Shown: positions 50,769 to 60,075, counted from the stretch's first letter. The stretch is 64,000 nt of DNA from an uncultured Thermomicrobia bacterium (GCA_937968015.1 CALBSO010000109.1:103551-167550); one strand, 5' to 3'. Numbers and translations: made by a program. Notes: generated by a model from the letters alone, not told the origin.

Positions 50769-51707
50769 ATGAGTGATGAAACGCCGCGAGTACCGACGAC
50801 CTTGCCAATGCCGCAACGCGTCGGCGACTGGAAAGCGATCCTCCGCGATCTCGGGGTCACGCCGAGCCGGAGGATGGGACAGAATTTCCTCGTTGACCGT
50901 GATGTCCTCGCCGGGATCGTGGAGGCGGCGGGTATCCAACCGGGCGAGGCGGTGATCGAGGTCGGGCCGGGGCTGGGCATTCTCACTGCGGCGCTGGCGG
51001 AGGCGGTCGGCACATCGGGGCGAGTCGTCGCCGTCGAACTCGACAAACGCCTCGCGGCATATCTCCAGACCGCATACGTCGGGACGCCGCAAGTGACGAT
51101 CCTCCAGCAAGACATTCTACGCACGACGCCCGATGATCTCGTCGGCACGACACCGTACGTGGTCGTCGCGAACTTGCCGTACCAGATCACGTCGGCGGCC
51201 TTCCGCCACTTCCTCGAGTCGCCGCACCCGCCAGCGCGCATGACGCTGCTCGTCCAGCGCGAAGTAGCGCAGCGGATCGTCGCGGCGCCGCCGGAGATGA
51301 GTATCCTCGCCATTGCCGTGCAGTTCTTCGCCCGCCCGCATATTGTCCTCTCTGTGCCGCCGGAGGCATTTGTGCCGCGGCCGGAAGTGCATTCCGTCAT
51401 CCTCTCGCTGGAGGTGATCGCGCCACCACTCCCGCCGGATCGGTGGCGCGGCTTTTTCGCGCTCGTCCAGGCCGGGTTTGGGGCGAAGCGCAAGCAGATC
51501 CACAACAGTCTCGTCGAACGGCTGCGTCTGCCGCGCGAGACGGTCAGCGCGCTCCTCGATAGCGCGGGGATTGACAGCATGCGCCGTGCCCAGACACTGA
51601 CGCTTGATGAATGGCTCGCGATGGAACAGGTGGCCATCCAAATGAACATATCCCTTTCGCGGGCGATGGGGCGGCGGGTCGGGGCTGGGGACAATGCACC
51701 GGGATGA
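50769..51707 (+). CDS. rsmA: 16S rRNA dimethyladenosine transferase RsmA
   Basis: A 312-residue SAM-dependent methyltransferase (KsgA). SRRMGQNFLVDRDVLAGIV, the SAM loop VIEVGPGLGILTAAL, AVELDKRLA, and the catalytic NLPYQITSAAF are all present, with VPPEAFVPRPEVHSVI at the end of the domain. It dimethylates A1518 and A1519 (E. coli numbering) in helix 45. The N-terminal 25 residues are extra. The 3' end overlaps ispE by 14 bases; rsmA-ispE is a common pair in Gram-positive genomes. Confidence 0.96.
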   Translation: MSDETPRVPTTLPMPQRVGDWKAILRDLGVTPSRRMGQNFLVDRDVLAGIVEAAGIQPGEAVIEVGPGLGILTAALAEAVGTSGRVVAVELDKRLAAYLQTAYVGTPQVTILQQDILRTTPDDLVGTTPYVVVANLPYQITSAAFRHFLESPHPPARMTLLVQREVAQRIVAAPPEMSILAIAVQFFARPHIVLSVPPEAFVPRPEVHSVILSLEVIAPPLPPDRWRGFFALVQAGFGAKRKQIHNSLVERLRLPRETVSALLDSAGIDSMRRAQTLTLDEWLAMEQVAIQMNISLSRAMGRRVGAGDNAPG

Positions 51708-52623
51708 GCCGTGGCCGTCGCGATGGGTAGCGACGAGTGGCGCGCTTGTGCGACCTCGGCGTGTCACGCGTGCCGAGGCGCTTGCCGGTATCCGCGCGCC
51801 CGCCAAACTGAATCTTGGGCTTGCCGTGACGGGGCGGCGCACCGACGGCTACCACAAACTGATCTCGCTGATGGCGCCGCTCCGCTTGGCGGACATCGTG
51901 CGCGTTGAACCGGCCCGTGCATTTTCGCTCGAGTGCGACATTCCGGCCCTCGTCAGTGATGACAATCTGGTTCTCCGCGCCGCGCGCGCCTTCCAGTCCG
52001 CAATCGGCGCACATCGGGCGGCGCGCATCACGCTCGCGAAGCATATCCCGGTCGCCGCCGGATTGGGTGGCGGGAGCAGCGATGCGGCCGCCACGCTGAT
52101 CGCCCTCGACGCGCTTTGGGGCACGAACGCGCCGGATGATATGCTGCTTCGTATCGCTCGCTCAATCGGCGCGGATGTGCCCTTCGCGCTCTACGGCGGC
52201 GCGATGATCGCGCGCGGTATCGGTGATGTGCTGACGCCCGTGCCGGTTCAGGATGAGTGGTTGGTGCTCGTCACGCCACGCACCGCGATTCCTCATAAGA
52301 CGACGGCACTCTACCAATCGCTGTCAGAAACCGACTTCAACGATGGCGTGAAGATCGTCCAGCAGGTCGCCGGTCTCCGGCAGGGCAAGCCGCTCGATCC
52401 TCTGTTGCTCGATAATGTCTTCCTGGCGCCGCTCGAACGGATCGCGCCCATTGTCCGGGAGACGCGCGCGCAGATCGCGGCGAATGGGGATGCCGCGTTC
52501 CTGACCGGCAGTGGCCCGACGCTGTACGTCTTGACTGAAAGCGAATCAGCAGCGAAGTGTCGCGCTGGTCAATACCTTGCATTATTGGATGCAACAGGTA
52601 TCGTCACGCGTATCGGCGCGTGA
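51694..52623 (+). CDS. ispE: 4-diphosphocytidyl-2-C-methyl-D-erythritol kinase
   Basis: A 309-residue GHMP kinase. APAKLNLGLAVTGRRTDGYHKLISLM, the ATP-binding PVAAGLGGGSSDAAATL, and SIGADVPFAL are IspE signatures; FLTGSGPTLY is the third GHMP motif. It phosphorylates CDP-ME in the MEP route to isoprenoids, which also uses Dxs, encoded in this window. ATG 51694 lies inside the rsmA end; about 30 N-terminal residues precede the fold, so a later start is possible. Confidence 0.95.
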   Translation: MHRDEPWPSRWVATSGALVRPRRVTRAEALAGIRAPAKLNLGLAVTGRRTDGYHKLISLMAPLRLADIVRVEPARAFSLECDIPALVSDDNLVLRAARAFQSAIGAHRAARITLAKHIPVAAGLGGGSSDAAATLIALDALWGTNAPDDMLLRIARSIGADVPFALYGGAMIARGIGDVLTPVPVQDEWLVLVTPRTAIPHKTTALYQSLSETDFNDGVKIVQQVAGLRQGKPLDPLLLDNVFLAPLERIAPIVRETRAQIAANGDAAFLTGSGPTLYVLTESESAAKCRAGQYLALLDATGIVTRIGA

Positions 52624-52681
52624 TGTGTGTGCGATCGCGAGCGGCGTGGAACGGAACGCAAACGATCGGAGCATCGTTGAA

Positions 52682-52710
52682 TTGACGGGGGCAGGGTGCG
52701 CCCGTACAAT
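52682..52710 (+). promoter_or_regulatory. Promoter of the PASTA kinase gene
   Basis: TTGACG (52682-52687), 17 bases, TACAAT (52705-52710). Both boxes match five of six consensus bases. The leader is about 90 bases. Confidence 0.68.
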
Positions 52711-52808
52711 CGCCGTGTCCGATGCGGCGATGGGCCGTCTGGTCCCGTACGCGCGGGCTGGGGTCGGTGCGGCCTCTTCCGCGCCGTTCGATCCCTCTTC
52801 GAGGAGCC

Positions 52809-54755
52809 ATGAATCGTATTCTCAACGGACGGTATCGCATTGATGGCGTTGTCGGTGATGGCGGCATGGCCGTCGTTTATCGTGGGTGGGACCTTGTCCT
52901 GAATCGCGTCGTCGCGATCAAGGTCCTCCGCGAACAATATGCCACCAACGATTCGTTTCTTGCCCGGTTCCGTCGCGAGGCGCAGTCCGCTGCCGGGCTG
53001 TCGCATCCGAATATTGTGAATGTTTACGATGTTGGCCGCGACGGCGATACATGGTACATCGTCCAGGAACTGATTGACGGGACGGACCTTGCGTCCTTGA
53101 TTCGGCAGCGCGGGCAGTTCACCGTGCCCGACGCGATCGAGGTGATGGCGCAGATCGCACCGGCGCTTGACTATGCCCACGCGCATGGCATCATCCATCG
53201 CGATGTCAAGCCGCACAACATTTTGATTGACGCGCGCGGCACGGCGAAAGTCGTGGACTTCGGCATCGCCAAAGGCGTCAATGACATCAAGATGACAGAC
53301 GCGGGCACGGCGCTCGGCACGGCAGGGTACATCTCGCCGGAGCAGGCGACCGGGTCCCCCCTTACCGCCGCCAGTGACCTCTACAGTGCGGGCGTCGTTT
53401 TGTACGAGATGTTGACGGGGCGGTTGCCGTTCGTCGGCGATACGGCGGTCAGCGTGGCGATGCAGCATGTCCGCAATGCGCCGCCGCCGCCCTCGCGCTT
53501 CAATGCGAAAATCCCGCGCCATGTCGAGGCGGTCATCCTGCGGGCGATGGAGAAACTCCCGGATCGCCGGTATTTGTCCGGTGAGGAGATGATCTCCGCC
53601 CTGCGCGGCAACCCGGTGCCGGGTCCGGTGCAGGCGGTGGCGGTCGCCGGTGGTGCGGGCGCGGCAACCTATGCACTGCCCGAAGACACGCGCCCCTTGA
53701 CGATGGACGGGCCACGCGCGCGCACCGCAACGGTCGCGTCCGGGCGTAGTTCAACACGGCGCGTGGACGCGACACCCATGTCGCGCCGGACAGCCGGGCC
53801 GGGGATTGGGACGTGGCTGCTCGGCGTTGTGCTGCTCGGCGGCTTGCTTGCGCTCGTCTATCTCGGCTACAAACTGGCGAATGCGAGCAACGCGCCCCCC
53901 GCGCCGACGAGCGCGGCGTCCACCCTGCCCGCCGCTCTGGGAACTGCAACCGCAGTCGTGACCCCGAAGGCTTCCGTGCCTGCGGGCGTCACACCGAGCG
54001 TCGGCATCACCCCGACGCCTGACCCGAACGCGATCGAAGTGCCAAATCTCTCGGGGTTGTATCAGCCACAAGCGGCCACCGAACTGCAAAAGCGCGGCCT
54101 CGGCCTCGGCAAAGAGACGCAACGGACGAGTGAAAATATCCCGCGCGGGCAGATTCTTGACCAGGACCCGAAGCCGGGTGACAAGGTGAAGCGCGATAGC
54201 CAGATTAGTATTATCACGAGCCTGGGGCCAGCGATTGTGGACCTCAGCGGCCTGAACGTGAAGGGCATGACCTATGAGGAGGTCAGCAAGCAACTGACTG
54301 ATCGTGGCCTCAAGCCCGACCGCAAGGACGAACTCAGTAACGACGTGGAGGCCGGACGCGTCATCCGGATTGATCCCACCGATAAGATTGTCCATGATGG
54401 AACAGTCTCGGTCTATGTCAGCACTGGTAAACCGACTCCGACGCCCTCTCCCGCAACCGCAACACCGACGGTGAAGCCGACGGCGCCGGCGGCCACCGCG
54501 ACGCCCGGCGTCGGGAATGCCACCATCCCGCCGAGCGCGAACGTGATTGGCAAGTCACCCGACGAGGCGCGGCAAGCGTTGGAACAGGCGGGCTTCACCA
54601 ACGTCCAGACAGCGATCATTCCGCCGCCTTCCGGTGTGCCGCCACAGAAGAAGGGGACGGTCACGACGATCATCAATCTTCAGAACAGTAAAATAGTCAG
54701 TCCGGGCCAATCACTGCCGAAAGATACGCTGCTGCTCCTCGCCATCCAGAATTGA
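52809..54755 (+). CDS. pknB: Ser/Thr protein kinase with PASTA domains
   Basis: A 648-residue transmembrane kinase. The kinase domain (about 8-270) has GDGGMAVVYRG, Lys38 in VAIKVL, HRDVKPHNIL and DFGIAK, all catalytic elements intact, and the Thr-rich activation loop. A membrane helix lies near 337-357 (WLLGVVLLGGLLALVYLGY), followed outside by a Thr/Pro linker and three PASTA repeats (about 405-470, 472-540, 575-648) that bind peptidoglycan fragments. Start ATG 52809 follows GAGGAG; the frame upstream to 52722 is not needed. No partner PP2C is adjacent; the PP2C-like protein near 14.3 kb lacks metal ligands. Confidence 0.95.
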   Translation: MNRILNGRYRIDGVVGDGGMAVVYRGWDLVLNRVVAIKVLREQYATNDSFLARFRREAQSAAGLSHPNIVNVYDVGRDGDTWYIVQELIDGTDLASLIRQRGQFTVPDAIEVMAQIAPALDYAHAHGIIHRDVKPHNILIDARGTAKVVDFGIAKGVNDIKMTDAGTALGTAGYISPEQATGSPLTAASDLYSAGVVLYEMLTGRLPFVGDTAVSVAMQHVRNAPPPPSRFNAKIPRHVEAVILRAMEKLPDRRYLSGEEMISALRGNPVPGPVQAVAVAGGAGAATYALPEDTRPLTMDGPRARTATVASGRSSTRRVDATPMSRRTAGPGIGTWLLGVVLLGGLLALVYLGYKLANASNAPPAPTSAASTLPAALGTATAVVTPKASVPAGVTPSVGITPTPDPNAIEVPNLSGLYQPQAATELQKRGLGLGKETQRTSENIPRGQILDQDPKPGDKVKRDSQISIITSLGPAIVDLSGLNVKGMTYEEVSKQLTDRGLKPDRKDELSNDVEAGRVIRIDPTDKIVHDGTVSVYVSTGKPTPTPSPATATPTVKPTAPAATATPGVGNATIPPSANVIGKSPDEARQALEQAGFTNVQTAIIPPPSGVPPQKKGTVTTIINLQNSKIVSPGQSLPKDTLLLLAIQN

Positions 54756-54784
54756 GCCTACGCCACTCCATAACCGTGACATAA

Positions 54785-54814
54785 TTCGACGTTCCCCTGC
54801 GTCCCCTCTATACT
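54785..54814 (+). promoter_or_regulatory. Promoter of ychF
   Basis: TTCGAC (54785-54790), 18 bases, TATACT (54809-54814). Confidence 0.5.
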
Positions 54815-54873
54815 GACAGAGGGTTGTTCCGTATGTACGGACACCCCGATTATGCTGAAATGAAGGAGCATGC

Positions 54874-55986
54874 ATGCCTGCGGTACGGTTAGTGGTCGTC
54901 GGTCTGCCAAAGAGTGGCAAGACGACCGTCTTTAATGCGTTGACGCGTGCCGAGGCGAAAACGAGCGCATACAGTACGGGAGTCGAGGATGAGCCCAACC
55001 TCGCGACGATCAAAGTGCCCGATGAGCGGCTGAACCGCCTGACCGCGCTCTTCAAGCCGAAACGGATGATCCCGGCGGACGTGCAGTACGTGGATGTCGC
55101 CGGGCTGGCGAAGGGCGTGAGTGAGAAGGGGATTGGCGGCGCGCTGCTCGGCCACCTCGCACAGGCGAATGCGCTCGTCCATGTTGCGCGCGCCTTCCCT
55201 GACCCAAACGTACCGCACCCGGAGGAATCCGTTGATCCGCTGCGGGATATTGAGACGTTGCAACTGGAGTTCACCTTCAACGATCTCGGCCAGATCGAGA
55301 AGCGGCTCGTCCGGCTCGAAAGCCAGATCCTAAAGGTGCGCGGAGCGGAGCGGGAGCAGTACGAGCGGGAGCAAGCCGCGCTGATCAAACTGCGGATCGC
55401 CCTCGAGGCCGGGACGCCGATTCGCGAAGTAGCACTCGATCCCGATGATGAGCGGCTACTGCGCGGCTTCGGCTTCCTGACCGGCAAGCCGCTCCTCGTC
55501 CTCCTCAATGTCGGTGAGGCGCAGATGGGTGACGAGGCTGCCACGCTCGTTCGGCAGGCCGAAGAGAAGTTCGCGCGTCCGGGCATTGCCTTCGACGCGG
55601 TCGCTGGGCAGATCGAGATGGAGATCGGCCAGTTGGAGCCGGACGATGCGCAGGTCTTCATGGAAGAAATGGGCATCGCGGAGAGTGGCCTCGATCGCAT
55701 TATTCGCCGTTCCTACGCTCTGCTCGGCCTCATCTCCTTTTTCACCGTTGGGCCGGACGAATGCCGCGCCTGGACGATTACACGCGGCACGATGGCGCAG
55801 CAGGCGGCGGGCGAAATCCATTCGGACATCGAACGCGGCTTCATCCGCGCCGAAGTCGTCGCGTACGATGCGATGATCGCTGCGGGCAGCATGGCGGAGG
55901 CGAAAAAGGCGGGCACGCACCGCCTCGAAGGCAAGCAGTACATCGTCCAGGACGGCGACATTATTGAGTTCCTCTTCAATGTCTGA
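54874..55986 (+). CDS. ychF: YchF/Obg-like ATPase
   Basis: A 370-residue P-loop NTPase of the Obg/YchF group, which prefers ATP. The P-loop is GLPKSGKTTVF (10-20), G3 is DVAGLAKGVSEKGIGGALLGHL, and the G4 position is LLNVGEAQ, the N-x-x-E variant of YchF. A coiled-coil insertion follows and the C-terminal TGS domain reads ITRGTMAQQAAGEIHSDIERGFIRAEVVAYD. YchF binds ribosomes and 26S-like factors and affects stress responses. The P-loop differs from the usual GLPNVGKST, so this may be a divergent subgroup. ATG 54874 follows AAGGAG. Confidence 0.92.
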   Translation: MPAVRLVVVGLPKSGKTTVFNALTRAEAKTSAYSTGVEDEPNLATIKVPDERLNRLTALFKPKRMIPADVQYVDVAGLAKGVSEKGIGGALLGHLAQANALVHVARAFPDPNVPHPEESVDPLRDIETLQLEFTFNDLGQIEKRLVRLESQILKVRGAEREQYEREQAALIKLRIALEAGTPIREVALDPDDERLLRGFGFLTGKPLLVLLNVGEAQMGDEAATLVRQAEEKFARPGIAFDAVAGQIEMEIGQLEPDDAQVFMEEMGIAESGLDRIIRRSYALLGLISFFTVGPDECRAWTITRGTMAQQAAGEIHSDIERGFIRAEVVAYDAMIAAGSMAEAKKAGTHRLEGKQYIVQDGDIIEFLFNV

Positions 55987-55990
55987 GGGA

Positions 55991-56081
55991 GCGGTAAGCA
56001 GTGAGCAGTGAGCAGTGAGTAGGCGTCGCGTGTGTTCTCATCGCTTCCTGCCCAAAGGGCAACCGCTCATTGCTCATTGGC
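55991..56081. repeat. AGCAGTG tandem repeat with inverted copies
   Basis: AAGCAGTGAGCAGTGAGCAG plus TGAG is a triple direct repeat, with inverted CTCATTGCTCATTG at 56067-56080. TGCCCAAAGGGCA (56049-56061) lies between. Similar design to the TAACGAG element at 2281. Confidence 0.5.
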
Positions 56082-56097
56082 CGCCCGGAGAGGCGTC

Positions 56098-58611
56098 GTG
56101 TTGAAGTTTGCGGGGCTGATGGCGCCGGGGGCGATGCTGGTGATCGTCGGGCTTTGGCTTGCTCTGCTGCTTGCGGCCAACCTGCTGAGGGTACGGCGAC
56201 GATGGCCGTGTGCCCGCGCCGAGGTCGGCATGATCGGCCTGCTGACGGTCGTTTTCTGTTTATTCTTCTGGCGGCTGCTCTTCGAGAAAGGCGTGGCGAT
56301 CCCGAAGGGCGGCGGGGATTTCAACTCCTTCTACTATCCGCTCTCCGCTTTCGCGGCGAACCAGATCCACGCCGGGCATTTCCCGCTCTGGAACCCCTAT
56401 CTCTACGCGGGTGCGCCGTTCGCGGCGGACTATCAGACGGGCGCGCTCTATCCGCCCAATTTGCTTGTCTGGGCGGTCGCGCGCCCCTTCACGTACGGGG
56501 CGTTCGAGGCGCTGGCGATCATCCATGTCTGGTGGGCCTCGATGACGATGTACGGCTTCGCGCGGACGGTCGGATTACGCCGGGCGTCCTCGCTGATCGC
56601 GGGAATTACCTTCGCGTATGGCGGCTTCATGACGGCGCAAATCGGCCATGCGCCGATGATCGCGGTCGCGTCGTGGCTACCCGCGGTACTTGCCGCGCTC
56701 TATCGCGCGCGGCAGGGGAGTATCGGCTGGACAGTCGTCGCCGGGCTGGGTCTGATGATGGCAACGCTGGCCGGTCATCCGCAGGTGCTTCTCTATGTCA
56801 TCACCGCCGCGCTCGCGTATGGCGCCTTCCTCGCATGGGCCGAGCGGCCCATCATTGCCCCGCCGATTGTGGAGGAAGAGGAGGGTGCGATCCGCATGTC
56901 TGCGACGCCGCGTGATCCGCGGGTGTGGTTGGACCATCGGCGCGTGTTGCTCGCGGATCGCCGCATTCGCCATTGGACGAATGCGGCGATCCGCCTCGGT
57001 ATCATGCTCGTCATTGCGGTCGGGCTGGCTGCACCGCTCTTACTGCCCGCCGAGCAGTTGTCCCGCCGGTCGGTGCGCGCCGGGATTGGCTACGAAAATG
57101 CGACGCAATTCAGCGTGCAACCTGTAGCGCTACTCCAACTCGTGCTGCCAAAAGTGTTCGGCGATAACCCGACGAACTACTGGGGCGCATTCGCGAATGG
57201 CGAAATCTGGGGGTACGCGGGTGTGGTCGCGCTCATTCTCGCCATCATCGGCGTGTTCTGGCGAATACGAGCCGGGAGCGGGCAGAAACTCTTTTTTGTC
57301 GCGCTCGGCGGTGTCGCGCTGCTCGGCGCACTCGGGCCGTTCACCCCTTTGCACGGCTGGTTTTACGGACTCGTACCCGGATACGACCGCGTCCGCGCCG
57401 CGGGACGTTTGCTGCTTCTCTACGATCTCGCGGTGGCGATCCTTGCGGCCTGGGGCCTCGACGCGCTGCTCGACTGGATCACCGTACATCGAACGACCGA
57501 TCTCGAATTGGGTGTGATGCTGCGACAGATACGGCGCGGGGTTGGTATTGTCGTCGCGGTGCTCGCGCTCGGCATTATCCCGCTCTTCTACAGCCTCATC
57601 CTGCGGCAGGACGATCCGGTGAATCGCCCGGTGATCGCGGTGGATGGTCTCAATGTGCTCCTGCTCATCCTGCTCGGCGCACTCGCGCTCGTCTGGGCGG
57701 TGGAGCGTCGTGGGATCGGATCACGCGCGGCGGCAGTGCTGGCGACAACGCTGATCATCTTCGACCTCTTCAGCGCGACGATCGGCTTCAACCCGACGAC
57801 GGATAATGTGCTGGCGGGCTTTCAGCAACCAGCCGCGCGGCGCGAGTTGGTTTCTCGCACGGCGAGTAATCCGCCGTTCCGCGTTGATACGGACGACATT
57901 TCCGATCGCTGGCAGCCCTCCCTCACCGCGATTGATGGTGTGGATAGCGTGTCCGGCACGTACAATCCCCTCCAACTGGCCGACTACGCCGCGCTGCGCG
58001 AGCGAGCGCAGAGCAGCCGTTCCAGCGCGCTCTACGGGTTGCTGAATGTTGCGTACGTCGGCCTGCCCGCCGAGAAGCCCGCGCCCGCCGATTGGCAGAA
58101 GGCATTTACCGGTGACAAAGTGATCTTCTATCAGCCGAGCCGACCGCCGCTGCCGCGTGCCTTCGTCGTCGGCAATGCCCAATCCGTGCCGGACCCCGGC
58201 GTCGCCTTTGACCGCATCAAAGCGCCGGACTTCGACCCGACGAAGACCGCCTATCTGCAAGGCGGCGTGACCGCGACGACCGCTGACCCCGGCGCATCGC
58301 CCGCGACCGTGACGCGCGACGGCACCGACAGCGTGACCGTCCGGGTGACGACGGCAAGCGCCGGGTATCTCGTGCTGTCGGATGCCTATTTCCCCGGTTG
58401 GCAGGCAAGCGTGGATGGGCGTTCGACGCCGATTTTACCGGCTGACCTCGCCTTCCGTGCCGTCTATCTGCCGGGTGGCGGCGATCACACGGTCGTCTTC
58501 CGCTTTCGCCCGCAGTGGTGGACGATTGGTTGGGGTATCGCTGGCCTGACCGCGCTCGGCATGGTTGCGTTGCTCGTGGTGGCACCCCTGATGCGGCGGA
58601 GGCGGCGGTAA
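56098..58611 (+). CDS. YfhO-like multi-spanning membrane protein
   Basis: An 837-residue protein with about 12-13 membrane helices up to residue 560, then a soluble beta-rich C-terminal domain and a last helix (WTIGWGIAGLTALGMVALLVVAPL). The loop GGGDFNSFYYPLSAFAANQIHAGHFPLWNPYLYAGAPFAADYQTG, with its Asp residues and WNPY, is the family mark of YfhO and related GT-C-like enzymes, and the C-terminal LVLSDAYFPGWQASVDGR is typical. Relatives glycosylate lipoteichoic acid. GTG 56098 follows GGAGAGG. It is coupled to the DUF457 gene. Confidence 0.86.
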   Translation: MLKFAGLMAPGAMLVIVGLWLALLLAANLLRVRRRWPCARAEVGMIGLLTVVFCLFFWRLLFEKGVAIPKGGGDFNSFYYPLSAFAANQIHAGHFPLWNPYLYAGAPFAADYQTGALYPPNLLVWAVARPFTYGAFEALAIIHVWWASMTMYGFARTVGLRRASSLIAGITFAYGGFMTAQIGHAPMIAVASWLPAVLAALYRARQGSIGWTVVAGLGLMMATLAGHPQVLLYVITAALAYGAFLAWAERPIIAPPIVEEEEGAIRMSATPRDPRVWLDHRRVLLADRRIRHWTNAAIRLGIMLVIAVGLAAPLLLPAEQLSRRSVRAGIGYENATQFSVQPVALLQLVLPKVFGDNPTNYWGAFANGEIWGYAGVVALILAIIGVFWRIRAGSGQKLFFVALGGVALLGALGPFTPLHGWFYGLVPGYDRVRAAGRLLLLYDLAVAILAAWGLDALLDWITVHRTTDLELGVMLRQIRRGVGIVVAVLALGIIPLFYSLILRQDDPVNRPVIAVDGLNVLLLILLGALALVWAVERRGIGSRAAAVLATTLIIFDLFSATIGFNPTTDNVLAGFQQPAARRELVSRTASNPPFRVDTDDISDRWQPSLTAIDGVDSVSGTYNPLQLADYAALRERAQSSRSSALYGLLNVAYVGLPAEKPAPADWQKAFTGDKVIFYQPSRPPLPRAFVVGNAQSVPDPGVAFDRIKAPDFDPTKTAYLQGGVTATTADPGASPATVTRDGTDSVTVRVTTASAGYLVLSDAYFPGWQASVDGRSTPILPADLAFRAVYLPGGGDHTVVFRFRPQWWTIGWGIAGLTALGMVALLVVAPLMRRRRR

Positions 58612-59243
58612 TGCGGGGGCGGCATCATGCGATCTGCGGCGCGGCGGTCGCCGCGCCCGCTCTTCTCTATCTCACGCGGGGGAGCATCGGCGCGGTCGTG
58701 GTCGGCGTCCCCATCGCCACGCTCGGCGCGATGCTGCCAGATATTGATACCCGGCGATTCCCGTTGCAAGGAGAAGTTTGGCGCGGCTGGAAGCGGCTCG
58801 CCAAGACAGCGCGTGCGCGAGGGCTGCTGGGCATGCCGTTCGCGCTGGCGGCGATCATCGTCGGGGCGCTGATGGCGGGATTCCTCGGCACACTCTCCTG
58901 GCTCGTGCGGCGCGTCGTCTCGCATCGCGGATTCACGCACACCATTTTCTGCACGGCGATCATCGGCGTTGCGGCGACGTGGGCAAGTCTGCGGCTCGTC
59001 GGATCGTCCGTGCCGGGGATCGCGCTCGCGATTGGCTATGCGTCCCACCTGCTCACGGACGCGATGACGTATCGCGGCGTGGATGCCTTCGAGCCGCTGA
59101 TTCCCGTCACGATCCATATCCTGCCGCCCGGTCTGCGGTTCGGCAACGGCGGCGTCCGCGAGGGTGTCGCGGTGTTCACGATCGTCGTCGCCTCGATCCT
59201 CGGCATCGCCACCGCCTACGCCCGCTTCGGCCCACGTCTGTAG
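58611..59243 (+). CDS. Membrane-bound metal-dependent hydrolase (DUF457/YdjM family)
   Basis: A 210-residue protein with four or five membrane helices. LGAMLPDIDTRRFP, SHRGFTHTIFCTA and IGYASHLLTDAMTYRGV are the three motifs of the LexA-binding, inner membrane-associated hydrolase group (YdjM/DUF457), which carry metal-binding Asp and His. The biochemical role is unknown. ATG 58611 overlaps the previous stop by one base (TAATG). The frame upstream is not used. Confidence 0.88.
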   Translation: MRGRHHAICGAAVAAPALLYLTRGSIGAVVVGVPIATLGAMLPDIDTRRFPLQGEVWRGWKRLAKTARARGLLGMPFALAAIIVGALMAGFLGTLSWLVRRVVSHRGFTHTIFCTAIIGVAATWASLRLVGSSVPGIALAIGYASHLLTDAMTYRGVDAFEPLIPVTIHILPPGLRFGNGGVREGVAVFTIVVASILGIATAYARFGPRL

Positions 59244-59249
59244 GGAACG

Positions 59250-60026
59250 TCAAATCCCCAGGGGGCGTTTGGTGGGGATGCCGGGGCGGCGAGGGTAGTG
59301 GGGCGGGGTTTCGCCAACCTTATCAATGCGGATGAGGACGTGACCTTCCAGACCGAGGATTGGCACGGGCGTGACCGCGCCGATGGCGCCGCCGAGTGCG
59401 GTAGCGGCGCGTCTTCCCTCGGCGAGTTCGTCGGTGAGGTCGCCCGCTTTGAGGGCGAGGACGAATCCATTGGGTCGGACGAAGGGAAGGCAGTATTCAA
59501 GGAGGATCGGCAGCCGCGCCACGGCGCGTGCGAGAACGATGTCCATATGTCCGCGTAGGGTCGGATGATGCGCCGCTTCTTCCGCGCGGAAGTTGAGCGC
59601 GGTGACGTTATCCAACCTGAGATCATCCGCGACACGGCGCATGAAGGCGACTTTCTTCCCCGTCGCCTCCAGGAGTGTCACGGCGACGCGCGGCCGCACG
59701 ATGGCAAGCGGTAAGCCGGGAAACCCCGCGCCGCTGCCAACATCGAGGACGCGCACGGCGGAGAGCATCGCCACATCACCGCCGATCAGCCGGACGTACG
59801 CATCCACGGCGGGAACGACCGAGAGCGAGTCCGCGAAATGCAGCAGTTGCACATCACGGGGATCGGTGATCGCGGTGAGGTTGACGTGGGTGTTTTCATG
59901 GATGAGCATCGCGCCGAACTGTCGGAAGCGGTTTGCGTCGTGCGCCGTCAGCCGCAGGCTGAGCGCACGCGCCGCTCCTTCGAGAGGTGAGAGATCCGCG
60001 AAGGCATCGGTTGAACCGGTTGACAT
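59250..60026 (-). CDS. rsmG: 16S rRNA (guanine527-N7)-methyltransferase RsmG
   Basis: A 258-residue Rossmann methyltransferase. NLTAITDPRDVQLLHFADSL, the SAM loop VLDVGSGAGFPGLPLAIVRP, LLEATGKKVAFMRRV and NFRAEEAAH are the RsmG signatures. It makes m7G527 in the 530 loop of 16S rRNA. The last part includes VLALKAGDLTDELAEG. ATG 60026 has GAGGGCG upstream. It is convergent with the DUF457 gene, 6 bases apart, and lies behind a terminator after dxs. Confidence 0.94.
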   Translation of the reverse strand: MSTGSTDAFADLSPLEGAARALSLRLTAHDANRFRQFGAMLIHENTHVNLTAITDPRDVQLLHFADSLSVVPAVDAYVRLIGGDVAMLSAVRVLDVGSGAGFPGLPLAIVRPRVAVTLLEATGKKVAFMRRVADDLRLDNVTALNFRAEEAAHHPTLRGHMDIVLARAVARLPILLEYCLPFVRPNGFVLALKAGDLTDELAEGRRAATALGGAIGAVTPVPILGLEGHVLIRIDKVGETPPHYPRRPGIPTKRPLGI

Positions 60027-60040
60027 CGCGCCCTCCCGGT

Positions 60041-60075
60041 AAAAACAGCATGGGCCGGAGCGATACCTCCGGCCC
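60041..60075 (-). terminator. Rho-independent terminator after dxs
   Basis: Minus strand GGGCCGGAG (60067-60075), 6-base loop, CTCCGGCCC (60052-60060), then ATGCTG and TTTTT. It lies between dxs and rsmG. Confidence 0.82.
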
